From the NCBI GenBank assembly GCA_008360955.1, contig LUCM01002499.1:204228-268227 (forward strand): a stretch of DNA of 64,000 nucleotides, written 5' to 3'. Both the position numbers and the translations under genes were made by a program. The notes beneath the pieces are model-generated. The model was given only the letters and a program-made list of their open reading frames with translations, ran no database searches and was not told where the DNA came from. The stretch comes from Fasciolopsis buskii (taxonomy: Eukaryota > Platyhelminthes > Trematoda > Plagiorchiida > Fasciolidae). The stretch's first letter is position 1. Each line of letters opens with the position of its first letter. Below are positions 1-11,439 of this stretch, in pieces.

Positions 1-189
1 AAATCCATTTTTCTTCAGTCGTTGTGTGCGAACATTAAAAACTTATGGCGGTCTTTCATCCGAGTTCTTCAGGTTGGCCATTCATGTTCATTGTTTCTCT
101 TCAATTTTGTAGTCAACGTGATGAAATAAGTACCTATATCCTGGTGTAAGAATAATGTCATCAATAGATTTCACGTAGTTATTTTCTAA

Positions 190-990
190 CTTAACATATC
201 AGAACAATGTTGTGCCTCTGAGTGAAGACTTAGGTAGGTTTACATCTGAATGACATAGTGTCTCTGTTTGGGATGCGTATTGCACCTTCATTGTGTAAAA
301 TGCTATTACAGAACTGGATATCCTCAGAGTAAAAGTTTGTTCTCACTGGAGAAGAGTTGCGTCAAGTCGGCAAGCTCCGTTACTTGATTAGTTACACTTC
401 GTCATATGGTCGTGCATCGCGTGAAGTATCGTCACATATGCATAGGGCCCGATTGGCTCATAGCAATTTGGTACACCGTAGGCGTCGGTGTGAGACTCCA
501 TTATCGATCAAGTGGGGTGTACAGCGTAGCGCTGCGATCTTTCTTGGTATGTAGCTCTTGCTGACGGAAGACGTACGGAAATTTTTGGTGTTTGATCCCC
601 ACTTCAGTTGTGATATTCCTAGAACATGGCACAGGAATTTTCTCAGTACTTTGGAAGTTGGGCCTAGGACGTTGTACCCGAAATTTATATCTTTAAAAGA
701 TGCATTGAATTTAAGTAGGTTAATGTTGTTGGGAAATGTGTTGCCCATGCCGTCGTGTCATCTTCCTAGGAGTAGGAGGTTTGTTGGAATATGGGCAGCT
801 TTTGAAATGAAATGTCGCAGGCGTATTGAAAATTTTAACAAATGGACAGGTTTGTGTATTTTCAGTCAAAGTGCTTCGTTGAAATCCACAAAGTCCCCGT
901 CACACCATCTCTAAATACAATAAGTGATGTGGCTGAACTCCAGTCAGTGGCCTTTTTGCACTTGGAATTCTTCCTGTTCTATATAATTGT
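190..990 (+). mobile_element. Decayed LINE (non-LTR) reverse transcriptase, C-terminal half
   Basis: Translated with a few frame changes and stops, this stretch follows the C-terminal half of a flatworm-type LINE polyprotein. In order it shows a remnant of the SED segment after the catalytic YADD box (about 205), a 'SLFGMRIAPSLCKMLLQNW' segment (about 265-320), the 'RARLAHSNL' block (about 445) and a TEDVRKFLVFD block (about 560). Then come a 'RLMLLGNVLPMPSCHLPR' block (about 715-770) and a terminal 'ISDVAELQS' block (about 920). The family is recognised from memory. Internal stops and indels show it is a dead copy, and the 5' part (endonuclease and early RT) lies outside the window or is lost. 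Two open frames of 118 and 68 codons are fragments of it, not host genes. Confidence 0.75.
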
Positions 991-1384
991 TTTTACTAAA
1001 GAGCTTGCGGTCTTTGTTTCATTTTTCTTCGCTCATCTAACTCCCTAGTGTGTGGTGCAGTGTGCAGTAGCCAAAACTTATGGAGAAATAAACAGACCGT
1101 ATTTCTAGCTGAGATGGTTCTGAGCTGCAAAATATTCAACGATGGTAAACTTTTGGCGCCAACCGGATCAGCTTAGTTGTTGATATGTTTAAGATGTGTG
1201 TTTTAAGCGCCACCGTTCTAATTCAGATTTTCGGTTTTATGAGAAGTAAGTTCAGTTCAATTCTTACAACCATTGACCTTGCACCAATGTGCTCCTAATT
1301 CGGCTGTCATCTCAAAGAACAACCTATTCAAAACAAAGAAAACGAGTAGAGGAAAATCGACCGCAAAATAATGAGTTGAACCAC
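991..1384. other. Spacer between two tail-to-tail LINE relics
   Basis: No coding signal, RNA gene or repeat of known type was seen. It probably contains the decayed 3' tails of the two flanking LINE copies. Confidence 0.4.
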
Positions 1385-2475
1385 TAAACAGAAAGGGAGA
1401 TATTCTGATTGCAAGAGCGGTACTTAGCCATATCATCTACTGTCTCTAACTATCGCTTCTGGGGGATCCCGTGAACTCCAGCCAGGTAGTCTGACTCCAC
1501 CTAGACGAGCCAGTCCACTGGGTAAAGTTTTTAATTTTTTCCCCGTGTCATCGACTGGCCACCCCGAACCGCTCTGCAAATTTTACCTGCCTCCGAGGGC
1601 AGCATGCAACAATTCAGTCATTTAGTGAACATGTGCAAAACATGTCCCAACCAACTTAACCTATTCACAGTGGGCACCTATCCTAAAGATTTTATTCTAC
1701 GGCCGAGTACCTTACGTCCAACCTTTGAGATACTGAGACGATTCCTCCACTATATTCTGTTATTACTGGGGACATGGTGGTGTTCAAACACTGATTATCT
1801 TCTTACATCTATTCTCAACAGCCATATATCGGAGCCATAGAACAATACGGGCATCACTTTGTTGTGTAGAGCCGGCCTTTGGTCAATAACTGGATATCAC
1901 GCCGACGCCACTGCTGCCTTGAATTAATGAATACAAATGCGGCCTGTATGCGAAAGACACTTCTTCCGGTATGCGACCACCAGGTGAGATGCAACTATCC
2001 AATTAACCATATCTATCTACTACACCCAAGTTTTGTCTTGTATGAGCATAGCTCGGCTTCGAACCCTCATTTTACACTTTGTGGATGGAAAATGCATTTC
2101 AAACATCCCCACACTATCGTTCAGACGGTTGAGATGAATTTGCAACTTACTTGGGTCTTTGCTCAGTAGCATGACGGCGTTCGCATATTCTGAGTCCGAC
2201 AGATTCCTATCTTGGCAAATATCAATGCCACTATTTTCACATGAAAATAGGACCAACTTTATAGCCATGCCAGTGAAAAAGTTAGAAAAGAAAGGTGAAG
2301 GAGGGCAACTCTGATGAACACTACTTTTCGTGGTGAACTCGGGTAAAACACCGCTGTAAACATGAACTCGTTTTCGGTTGTTGGCATGATTAGGTTAGAT
2401 GAGTGAAATGAATTTCACTGGCATATCACTAAATGGGGGAAGCACCAAAGAACTGCATTATCGAGAGGTAATTCA
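1385..2475 (-). mobile_element. Decayed LINE reverse transcriptase, minus strand
   Basis: Read on the minus strand from about 2475 down, one frame gives the RT core: 'NAVLWCF' (the D..FD/VDRAVLW block), 'KFISLI', 'GVLPEFTTKSSVHQSCPPSP' and 'NSGIDICQDRNLSDSEYAN'. The last is the catalytic YADD box with its two Asp changed to Asn and Ala. 'SKDPSKLQIHLNRLNDSVG' and 'FPSTKCKM' follow. After a frame change, 2010-1400 continues with 'LDSCISPGGRI', 'RLSWLGHVLHM', a GGQSMT block and 'LETVDDMAKYRS'. The order is exactly that of a LINE ORF2 C-terminal half. Stops, frameshifts and the altered catalytic motif mean it is inactive. It belongs to the same broad family as the plus-strand relic at 190-990 but is a separate insertion. 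Confidence 0.8.
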
Positions 2476-2489
2476 AGGCTTCTGCTGTT

Positions 2490-5400
2490 TAACGTTCATT
2501 CATTAATCCTTGTGTTGGGAAATCTTATAAATTAAAAGAATTTGGAGTTCACTCAGAAATGAGGAGAGCGAATAGTTCTGGTTTTGGAATCAGCTTAAAA
2601 ATGTGCAAGATAAAAGTAAGTGGTTTGTGCGGAATTCCCTTGGTATCCAAAAAACCGGTTAAACGAGACACTAGGATCCCTTTGGGTGCAAGAAGGAATG
2701 GGCTCACATCTTCAATCAATGGGGAGATGCAGCAAACGAGCATATAATTTATGGCATAGGCTTTACTTCACGGTATCCTTTTAGATTCTGTGTTTAATCG
2801 CCGACGAAAAAAGACCGTACCCTAAGGTTTCTGTCAAGTGGAAGACGGGAACTACTCAATCACAATCTCGTTTGTGCCGTTTCTATGAAATGCACTTGAC
2901 TCAGAGTAAATGTATGAGTAGGAGACAAAATTAGTAATGCATCCCCGATAGTTTTGTGCGTGCGTTCGGATGACTAGCCTCCTTCGTTTTGTCCGACTAA
3001 GTCTAGCCGAATAATTTGCCATTTCTGTCGACCAAAATGAGTTAGCTATCTATTGTTTGGTTGACTTACGAACTGTTCAACTATGACTACCATTACCCAG
3101 AATACAAACGGTCCTGACAACCAAATTTCATGATGACGGTGATGCAATGACTGAAAATTTTCGGTTGAAAAGATTGTTTTGCTTGACTGACTGGGGACGA
3201 AGAGGCAGCGCCGGTTTGTCGATTTGCTTTCCTGAGGTCCCGGGCGATACATCAAATCCTGTGGTATTCAGTTCTGTCTCTTTGTTGAAGGATTACGCCT
3301 ACCTACATCCGTGGATTTTTTCTAAATTGTGCGAAATCAATTATTCATGCCGTACCCGCAAGCTTCTAAACGAGACAAAATGTCAAGGATGAAGTGAATT
3401 CGGAGAGCGTGACACGCTAACTATTCGGGCTCGTTATTTGTGCCATTTCACTGAACCGACCGACGAGAACGGTTTGCCCCAACCTGTCTTTGTTGAAGTA
3501 CTTCCTGTTGGGCAAGCCAACCACAACGCAGTTTGCACTCAATCAAGCGTGAACGCAGACTGCATCAGGCAACAGGAACTGTGAAATGCTAATGAACCAG
3601 CCCTCCGTTGAACCTGAAAATTCGAGGTTGTATGAATTTTGCCTCTTTTGTCCGCGTGTCCGGATTTTATATGCATGGTTTATACATAGTCTAAACGCGA
3701 CCGTACTTGAAGGAAAACTGACCACCTAGGTAAATATTCATTTATGAAATGGTTCATCAGATTTTGTTATTTTTTGAAGTCCATAAAGTAATTGTCATAC
3801 AATTGCGTCATCCGTCTTGTTTGGAGCCGTAACTAGAGCGCGAACTCTTGAAGAACGTCTATGAGTCGAACGTCTCAATCCCCACGATATCTGAGTTGAC
3901 TTTCAACATCACGTGCTGTGGGATCTTTTTGTCGCTGGCTTTGAATGATATTGATCGGTTTTTTTCATAGCGATCGACCCCTGTGTTTGTATCTTCCCTG
4001 TTGGTATGTCCAATGAGATAAGGGTCTTACACTATAAACCATCTACTATAATGTTCACACGAGGCAGAGCTCTTCCGATCGGGATCAAGCTCGACTCGGT
4101 CTGAAATAGACAATCAACGAAGAAAAGGGCACTATTAGAGGCCCAGTAAGAGTGCCAGTCATCCCCACCACAATAAAAATGACGGCATACAAACAGCCCT
4201 TCATGCTACTAACGAACACATCCCTAGAGGTATAATGTTTTCCCGGTAGTCTGCCTATATTTGTTTTAATGAAATAAATGGTAACTTTATCTGCAACATT
4301 TTCCATGGAGAATGATTTGTGTTGAACACTTGCGTAGCACAACTGATGAAAGATATTGGCTTGCGTGAAAATGGAATAGAACATTTAGATCAGAGTCTAC
4401 ATAGCAGAATTGCAAACCAACTCTGAGAATTTTGTGGTCAAAATCAGTTTCAGGGTGTCTCTGTTTCGGAGGTTTGTAGGTGCAACCAAATCTGGTTGCA
4501 CTGTTTCTCTTCAAAAATGCATTTAGTCGAACATCCTGATATATTTATTTCCACATTATTTTTACTTGAAAAACGTATCTCAGAAGCAGTGAGAATGTAA
4601 TTTGTACGGAGAATATTTACTAGTAGGACTGGAAACAGTACACCGAGTTTTCATCGGAAACACCTAACCATGCCCATTTTTATCATATAAGACAAAGTTC
4701 TACAAAATTCGCAGATAGATTTTAGCAGAAAGGAAGCAAACGTGCACTTCTTTGTTATTCCCGAGCAACAAGCTGGTAGTGGTAGCAGGAAGATATTTTA
4801 TATGGGTATAACTTGGGCCATGTTTGCATTCAAGTCGACAATGCTTTTGTTGTTTGGTTCAACTTTTATAGCTAGTAACGTAGTGGCTTTGATTCCTGCT
4901 GTGCAGTACCGTCTACGTGCGAGCGAATTGAAAGAAGAATCTTGAGCAACCCGGCAGAAGATAAGTGAAAGTTTGTAGTGGTGGGATGAAAAAACTGCCT
5001 TATCACCTAAATTCTTCAACCACCAAGTCGAATGACTTGCTGAACTCCAATCCGAAGGTCTAAGTTAGGCCAATCCATTGGTTTGGATTTTTGTATCTTA
5101 TTGTTTTATCCCTGTCCAGCTGGGTTTACGTTGTAACCACCACATGCCTTGCAGAATAACGTACATCGATGGAATCGATTTGAGGACATGTGCCAAAATC
5201 TTATCATTACCCAAGCTGGGATCACTCGTTTCTTTCAGTATTTAGTAAAAATGCAATGCCCGGTTTGTACGCTATCCGAAATATATTACTGACCGTGAAC
5301 ACCTCCAACTGGGGCTCTCAAAAGGCAACTTTCATGGTGTTTCATATGGAGAACTTAGCGTTGTTGCGAAGCCGAATAACGAAATCACAACAATTGGTCC

Positions 5401-6590
5401 TTTGTGCTCCATAACCTGATTTACTCAATAGAGCTGAGTTACGTGCCAGTTTATCTTAAGCGTTTGTATTCTTCTGCATTTCCCAGTGTACCAACCTCAG
5501 TCGCCCGGTTTCAGCAAACGAAACCGTGGCCCTTTTCTGATGTGAATCTTGCATCTCTGTCCTTAAGCTTGTCTCTTGGACTCACTCATTCCTTTTCTGT
5601 TCTGATGAACTTGGGACGTCATTTTTCGTCCCTCTCGATAATCACATACAGAAATCGTTACTTGGATCCGTGTATTATTTGGTACCGGGAGAATTGCAGT
5701 AGCAATGGTAGGGCGGTTTCCATTGTTCTTTATAGCTAATTCATAGTGAACGCTGACTCCAAATCTCGGGTAAATCTCAGAGCATGTTGTTGATCCGCTC
5801 GCTACAGTACACTTGGATCGATTTGTAACTCGCTTTACGGCCTTATCTCAAAGTTGCCTTATGACGATTCTCGTTCCACATGGCAGGGCAATTTGAACTG
5901 AATGAACCATCCAGGTGGAATTTGCCACTTTCCAAACCTTCACGGTATCATCCGTTCCGCAAGCTGATCAGCTATTTCGGCCTGCTTTGTTTTTTCATCT
6001 CAGTGAAAGGTGAACTGAACATGTCTTGCATGATATTGTTCGCCGCCTGGACCACCAATGTGTGGAGTCATGATTTTAGATTCGTCAGTCATGATGAAAA
6101 TATGTTCCTGTAGTACGGACATAACGACCGCAAACGGTTTATACAAAAATAAATAGCGATAAAACAAAGGTAAATAAATAAAACTGTCGGGAGTGGCTGA
6201 TCATTTCAAAGCGACAAAACTAAAGTTCGGTGGTAACTACATTCGCGTGAAACCATGTTACACCAGTTTTGTAAAACAAAAAGCATTGTCAATGCACCAA
6301 GATATCCCCTGGATCAGTGTGTCCGTTTTTCCTCCCAGCCGATGTACACTTGTTCTGTGCACACGCGTGGTCTGCATATCGGTCTATGTGTTCGTCGGTA
6401 TGATTCATTTGTATCATGTTTGCTCTGATTAAGAATTCGTCCCTTGGTGCATCCAACCACCTAGGAGTTCACCATTTGGATAGTGTTCAGAGAAAAAACA
6501 AATGCTAAATCGATTTAAGAACCACATGGTGATTCGTGGGAGGATTTTCCTCGGTCAGGCAAGACCAACTTTCAGTAGTATATTTCCCAT
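2490..6590. other. No recognised gene or element
   Basis: I looked for upstream parts of the minus-strand LINE (finger and endonuclease blocks), for exons with clean splice borders and for tRNA-like boxes. I found nothing I can support. The open frames here are short, lack recognisable domains and are of the size expected by chance. Confidence 0.4.
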
Positions 6591-6611
6591 ACGGATGGAT
6601 GAAAAAATTTC

Positions 6612-6680
6612 CCCGGAAGCACACGACAGGTTTCGCGGTTATTGCCGCTCTTCAGGTATGCGTATCCGGTACTCTCCTGT
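6612..6680 (+). repeat. Direct repeat, copy 1
   Basis: This segment (core GCGGTTATTGCC) matches 7450-7518 with several substitutions. Shared landmarks in order are CGGAAGCA, GCGGTTATTGCC and CGGTACTCT. The two copies are about 840 bp apart in the same orientation. Confidence 0.5.
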
Positions 6681-6719
6681 TTAACCATTCCTATGCTAGT
6701 GTGCTCCTTTCTTAGTTTC

Positions 6720-7423
6720 TCACGCTTTGCTCAAATGGAGCAACACACTATATGTGTGGAAGTTGACACCGAAATTAAGTAGGAATGAATAAGAAGAACA
6801 AATAATTAACCGCATTCGTTTCTTGTCTTGTTTACTACCCGTGTTGCATAGGTCATTTTGTGTTGAGTCTTGAAGAAAGATTTTGAAGTTCAGACGGGCA
6901 AATAAGCTTGAAGTCCGCTTTGGATCCCGTAGTATCTCTTTGACTATGGCTAGGCAAGATTCACTGGGTTGATTCACACATTCGGTCAAAAAGAAATTAA
7001 AGAATGGTGATGGGATGCGGTTAACAGTTGCAAATCTGCGACGGTACTTTGAAGTCCATTTTCAAAAGACCGGGGGAAACTGGGGGTGGACAGTGTGATA
7101 AGACCGGAGAAGTACATTGTTTGGTGAATTTGGAGCCAACTGTCAGCGGTGTTCGAAACTGCTTGAGTTTTCTTATTTGAAAAGATAAACATTACAGTTT
7201 GGTATCTAGGTTGACATCTAGATAACTTGCTAACGTACTTGTGGATGTGCAGTTCTAAGTAATTCCTATTAGTGACTGCACAATTTAGCATTTGAGATCG
7301 GCGCTCGTGGATGGTCGGTTGTAGTGAAAGTTGACAACAAGGCTGAATCAGGATAATTCCATGTGCATTAGACTCGAAAGACCGCGAAAAATGATGCCCT
7401 CCTCGCCCGAGGTCGTCCGTCAA
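6720..7423 (-). other. Two abutting minus-strand open frames, unknown
   Basis: A 145-codon frame (7423-6986) is followed with a 4-base overlap by an 89-codon frame (6989-6720). Together they leave about 700 bp open on the minus strand, between two direct repeats. I see no domain, signal peptide, catalytic motif or good splice junction. The composition (many His, Gln and Ser, scattered Cys) does not point to a family. It could be a fragment of an unrecognised repeat rather than a host gene. Confidence 0.2.
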
Positions 7424-7449
7424 ATTATTGTCCAGTGAAAAGACAACAG

Positions 7450-7518
7450 CCGCGGAAGCATGCGACCGATTCTGCGGTTATTGCCACTCGTTACATACAT
7501 CTTACTCGGTACTCTTTT
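7450..7518 (+). repeat. Direct repeat, copy 2
   Basis: Diverged second copy of the segment at 6612-6680, in the same orientation, sharing GCGGTTATTGCC and CGGTACTCT. Confidence 0.5.
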
Positions 7519-7529
7519 TCTCGATAATC

Positions 7530-8950
7530 CGCAAGTACGTACATTCCGTAGCTGGTTTTGTAACTATAATATTTGAATTAGCACGTGTTCACGAATGGTA
7601 ACTCGTCATCCATGCACAGTCTTGTTTACTCCAATAAGATCGAAACTGCAAGCATTTTTGGAGGGAAGAAATGAGAAGATGGATTTCGTTTTGATGTCAT
7701 ACGGAAGCTGCAACAGATTTTTAGGTTCCCCTTATTAACCCAAAAGCTGTTGTGTTCTTCCGTTTCTTCGTGTTACTCATGTACGAAGAAATACGAACAG
7801 TTATGCAAAAGTGGTGCGCTTATCATCGTCAATGGTTCCCAAATGGCCATTTCCAGACATTCACACAGATAGCTGGAATTACCGACCGCTTTCGGAAACA
7901 GACATTAGAAGAGATACTTCGGATCTTCACGCAGCCGCGAAGACTGAAAGTCTGTCAGTAGTAAACTCCCGTTTAGCATTTTATTGCTTATAAAGTCCTG
8001 TTTAGCGTGGCTGGTCCATGGAACGGAAATACTCGACAATCCGCACGCAGTACTATCCTCTTCCCTTGAACTCTCCAACGCACACTTGGGTCCTCCCTCC
8101 CTCTCATTTGCTTTGTATTGAATAGTCACAAAAGAGCTACTGAAAATCACCCACTAAGCCTCAGTCCAGACAGAATTCACTAACCAAAGCTATTAAGTCA
8201 ATTCTGACAATAGGTAGTCATTTTATCAAACCCACTTGTTTCTTCTTGATGGAAAACTTACCTCATAAGACTTCCGTGTTCCTATACCGACGGCAAGTCA
8301 TCCGGTCTCCTTCCCCCCATCAAAATCCTAACCCTCAAGACTGTAATGCATAAATCGCTTGGTGTTCGCGTGGTTATTTCTCATAGCTCACAGGATTTCC
8401 GATGTGGGGCTTTCCCGTGGCATGCGAATCCGTCGGTGCATTGCATGCAATTAGCGTGATGTGCTTACCTCAGTGTTTTCCGCATTTTGTCTCTTAATAA
8501 TGCTGAAATTTATTTGTTTCAAAAGTTCATCATAGAAGTTTAGAATATCTAGAGCTTCACCGGTGATATCACGTACTGATTAGACATTCACAAACATTAT
8601 GCAAGTACTTTCTTTTTCATCTCTCATTGTTTCGCATCGCTAACCAGACTGTAGATGCCTTGAAATGCTCAAAGTTACCAAATTAAAAAAACGACCTTTT
8701 TTCTCGAACAGCCACATGCTTTCCCCTTGATAGACACAGACGTGGTGCAGATAGTATCACAAAAAGCTGAATAATTTCAAGTAGCTGGTTTGTGCATCCC
8801 TTTGCGCGGAGAACATTGCCCGATACATGCATGCAGTCATACACCGTATGAGGGCTGATTTTCTAAAAGCAAGCTAATAAGATTGGACGACTTGCTGTTA
8901 TCAAAGAAGAGCCAGGAAGCTTAACGTAAGTTACATCCACTGCTGCGTCA
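7530..8950. other. No recognised gene or element
   Basis: Only short frames without domain signatures. No splice-bounded exon or tRNA-like box was found. Confidence 0.4.
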
Positions 8951-8953
8951 CTA

Positions 8954-8976
8954 CATATATATATATATATATATAT
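8954..8976. repeat. (AT)n microsatellite
   Basis: An uninterrupted AT dinucleotide run, directly visible. It is the first of two close AT tracts that flank an 85-bp unique segment. Confidence 0.95.
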
Positions 8977-9061
8977 GTTGGAGTTGAAAAGGCGTGCACA
9001 GTTAATACGCTTATCGTGACGTTTCGATCCAAACTAGGACTCGTTGTCAAACGTGAATGAG

Positions 9062-9063
<2 letters not shown>

Positions 9064-9092
<29 letters not shown>
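9064..9092. repeat. (AT)n microsatellite
   Basis: Second AT dinucleotide tract, about 90 bp downstream of the first. Confidence 0.95.
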
Positions 9093-9093
<1 letters not shown>

Positions 9094-9099
9094 CAGGTT

Positions 9100-10015
9100 A
9101 GAGAATGATGTTCTTTCTCGTAGCTCAGGTTCAACAAGACACTGGTTTATTCGCTGAGCTGGGCAATTTGATTGCAAACCTTTCACCACCAATCAAGGTG
9201 ACTTCGTCAGTGCTATGATATTGTGGCGAGCCACATATGAGACAGCATGAGACCATTTGGTAGAATTATGTTGAAAGTGGTCACAAAATATTCTGTTGAG
9301 CATTATACCAATCGAATGATGTGAATCATTCGAAACCGTCAGTGACCAATGATTATACAATGGTATCATCCTGGAAAAGACTGCTTCATTATTCCCTCAA
9401 ATTCGTCCGTTTTTGGAATGAGGTGCTCTGCGAACGGTGAACACAAGACAAACTGAAGACATACATACATCAAGCTCCAGAACATTTCAAGTAGGACGTT
9501 TGGTGCCTGTTATGTTTGAACTGAGGAAAAAATTTGGTCATTTACAAAAAATCATTTATTCCTATTGTAGTACAGAGCTCACAATTACTTGCGAGCAGTG
9601 TGTACGATTATTGTTCCTTATACTTGGCTGAGTTCTCTTCGGACTACGTTGTTCACACACAAACCTCAGATCCCGTGGTCAGCCTTATACTCCTCGAGCA
9701 TAGGACTTCAGTTTCACTGCTACTGGAGACCATCAATGGTACATATCCCCCGTCAGACTCAGGGTTGGAACCCGTGCTTTCCAAATGGAAGGCTTGTGTG
9801 GTACCACTGCACTACTGAACACGGTATATGTCGCGTTAACTCTTACAAAAACCTTACCACTAAGATTGGTCCACTGTACAGGATGGGTACATGCCTCCAG
9901 TACCCTGCTTCCTGTTTGTCACTTACACAAACTTCACAGCTACTTGCGAGTAGTATGTGGGAATGGTGCCTTTAGGCTTGGCCCCTTTATTTAGTAGAAC
10001 GACAATGAACATCAA
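9100..10015. other. No recognised gene; short internal duplication
   Basis: A segment of about 27 bp at 9580-9606 (ACTTGCGAGCAGTGTGT) recurs at 9935-9961 with a few changes. No gene is supported. The overlapping 94- and 128-codon frames on the plus strand have no domain signature. Confidence 0.4.
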
Positions 10016-10049
10016 TTTCCGGAAGACGACGCCTGGCAACTGACTTCTG

Positions 10050-10135
10050 TCAAATGAGACGAGTCGAACTCGTGGCCACCACTAGTGCTATATTCGAGCT
10101 GCGTTGTTAGGCGACTGCGTGATAGTCTACCGAAG
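10050..10135 (-). repeat. Possible tRNA-derived SINE head
   Basis: On the minus strand a B-box-like CGAGTTCGACTC (10072-10061) follows an A-box-like stretch at about 10120-10100. The spacing resembles an RNA polymerase III promoter. The arms do not fold into a clean cloverleaf, so a functional tRNA is unlikely. Confidence 0.3.
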
Positions 10136-10304
10136 CGTGTCCGAATGAATTTTGGTCCGACGTTCAGTTTGATGCTGACTGGAATTTTGTCACCACTGGG
10201 AACCTTGCAGTCGATCACTAATAACCAAAATTAAAACAAAGTTACCGTGGAATTCCTCAGTTATTAAGGAAGTGCCTTCAGCTTGTTCACTTAAGTATAT
10301 TTTC

Positions 10305-10560
10305 ATTTGCAATGGCCGACGATAGTCAAGTGAATTCGGTGTTTGTCATCAAACAGGCCGAAGGTTCGAATCCAAAGTTCAACGATCATTCTGGTTGCAA
10401 TTCGCTATCGCCCGAATCATTGCCACACCCGACCTAATGAGACCCTATGTGGTTCTACGCCAGTTCGTGTTTCAGAGTCAGTGTTGCTGGTTCCCTCTGT
10501 CAAGTAGTGGACCCTAGTGGTTATGGGGATTGCCCCTTCTAACACACTCGTTCATGAGAC
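10305..10560 (+). repeat. tRNA-derived SINE-like repeat, family C copy 1
   Basis: An A-box-like GATAGTCAAGTGAATTCGG begins at 10321, and a perfect B box GGTTCGAATCC lies at 10363-10373. A non-tRNA body follows, containing GGTTCTACGCCA and TTTCAGAGTCA (10451-10480). The body recurs at 50764-50800, which supports a dispersed repeat rather than a lone tRNA relic. Confidence 0.6.
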
Positions 10561-10569
10561 ATGTCGAAA

Positions 10570-11340
10570 AAACGGTAGGTACGCTTTCTCATCGTTTGGT
10601 GACTTAATTAGCCTTTGTAATTATAACCTTGGGCGAGTCATCAGTTCTTTCTTTCTAGGTACATGTTATCTCGCATCCTGAGAGGTTTTCATCTTTCATT
10701 TTGGGATGACGTTCACATGCTAACCAAGGTCGCAAACCTTCAGACACTTTCAGTTAGACGTAAATCGAATGTGAATGGGAGAGTAGGACGACTGTTATAG
10801 TATCCTGTGCTTCTAAACAAAATTAGAAGGTCGATTGTGAAGGATTCATTGAGGAAATAAAATTGTTCGCTTGTGTGCTCCTTTTATCCTACTCCTCCAC
10901 TGCATGTATTCGGAGAAAACCAGGCTTGCAACGTTCTCTTGTCTTGAGGTATGCAACGACAAGCTGGACTAACTTGTGACATTCCCTTATGAGTGTTTCT
11001 AATTGGCTTTAAATATTCTTTCTCCTTATCAAGCTATTTGACTGCGATAAGTTACTCGACTCCACTATATGGAGTGTCCACCTGAAAGAGGCATTAAAAA
11101 TTAATAATAGTCACGTACTTCACGTAGGTGAACTAATGAAGGCTGCTATTTGGGCATTTTTGAGGATTCATGTGGACATTTTATGCAATTCCCGGTAGTC
11201 TATCCGCAATTTTCTCCGATATCGTTCTATCTTCTAGAAAGCATAGAAAGATTTGATGCAAAAAAATTATTCGTCATGCGTTATCAAAACTCAACTCACA
11301 ATCAAGAAACCACGAAGGGATTTTACAATTGTTTCATCTT
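10570..11340. other. No recognised gene or element
   Basis: AT-leaning unique-looking sequence. No exon, repeat or RNA gene can be supported. Confidence 0.4.
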
Positions 11341-11349
11341 TGTGAGGGA

Positions 11350-11430
11350 TCATCGACACCAGAACTGCGACACGAGCCCGGGACGAACGATTGTGAATCG
11401 AAATCCTTACCCCTTGCGCTAGTTGGGTAT
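11350..11430 (-). repeat. tRNA-derived SINE, family B copy (minus)
   Basis: Reverse complement reads TAGCGCAAGGGGTAAGG (A-box region, about 11420-11404), then the B box GGGCTCGTGTC (11379-11369). It aligns almost gap-free with the plus-strand copy at 39629-39687 across both boxes and the sequence between them (shared TTCGTCCCGGG). The two positions are not tandem, so a mobile SINE is the simplest explanation. Confidence 0.65.
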
Positions 11431-11439
11431 GCTGACAAA

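Noticed and set aside
9580..9961. Tandem repeat array
   Set aside because: Only one 27-bp segment is clearly shared between the two places. The sequence between does not align as a full repeat unit.
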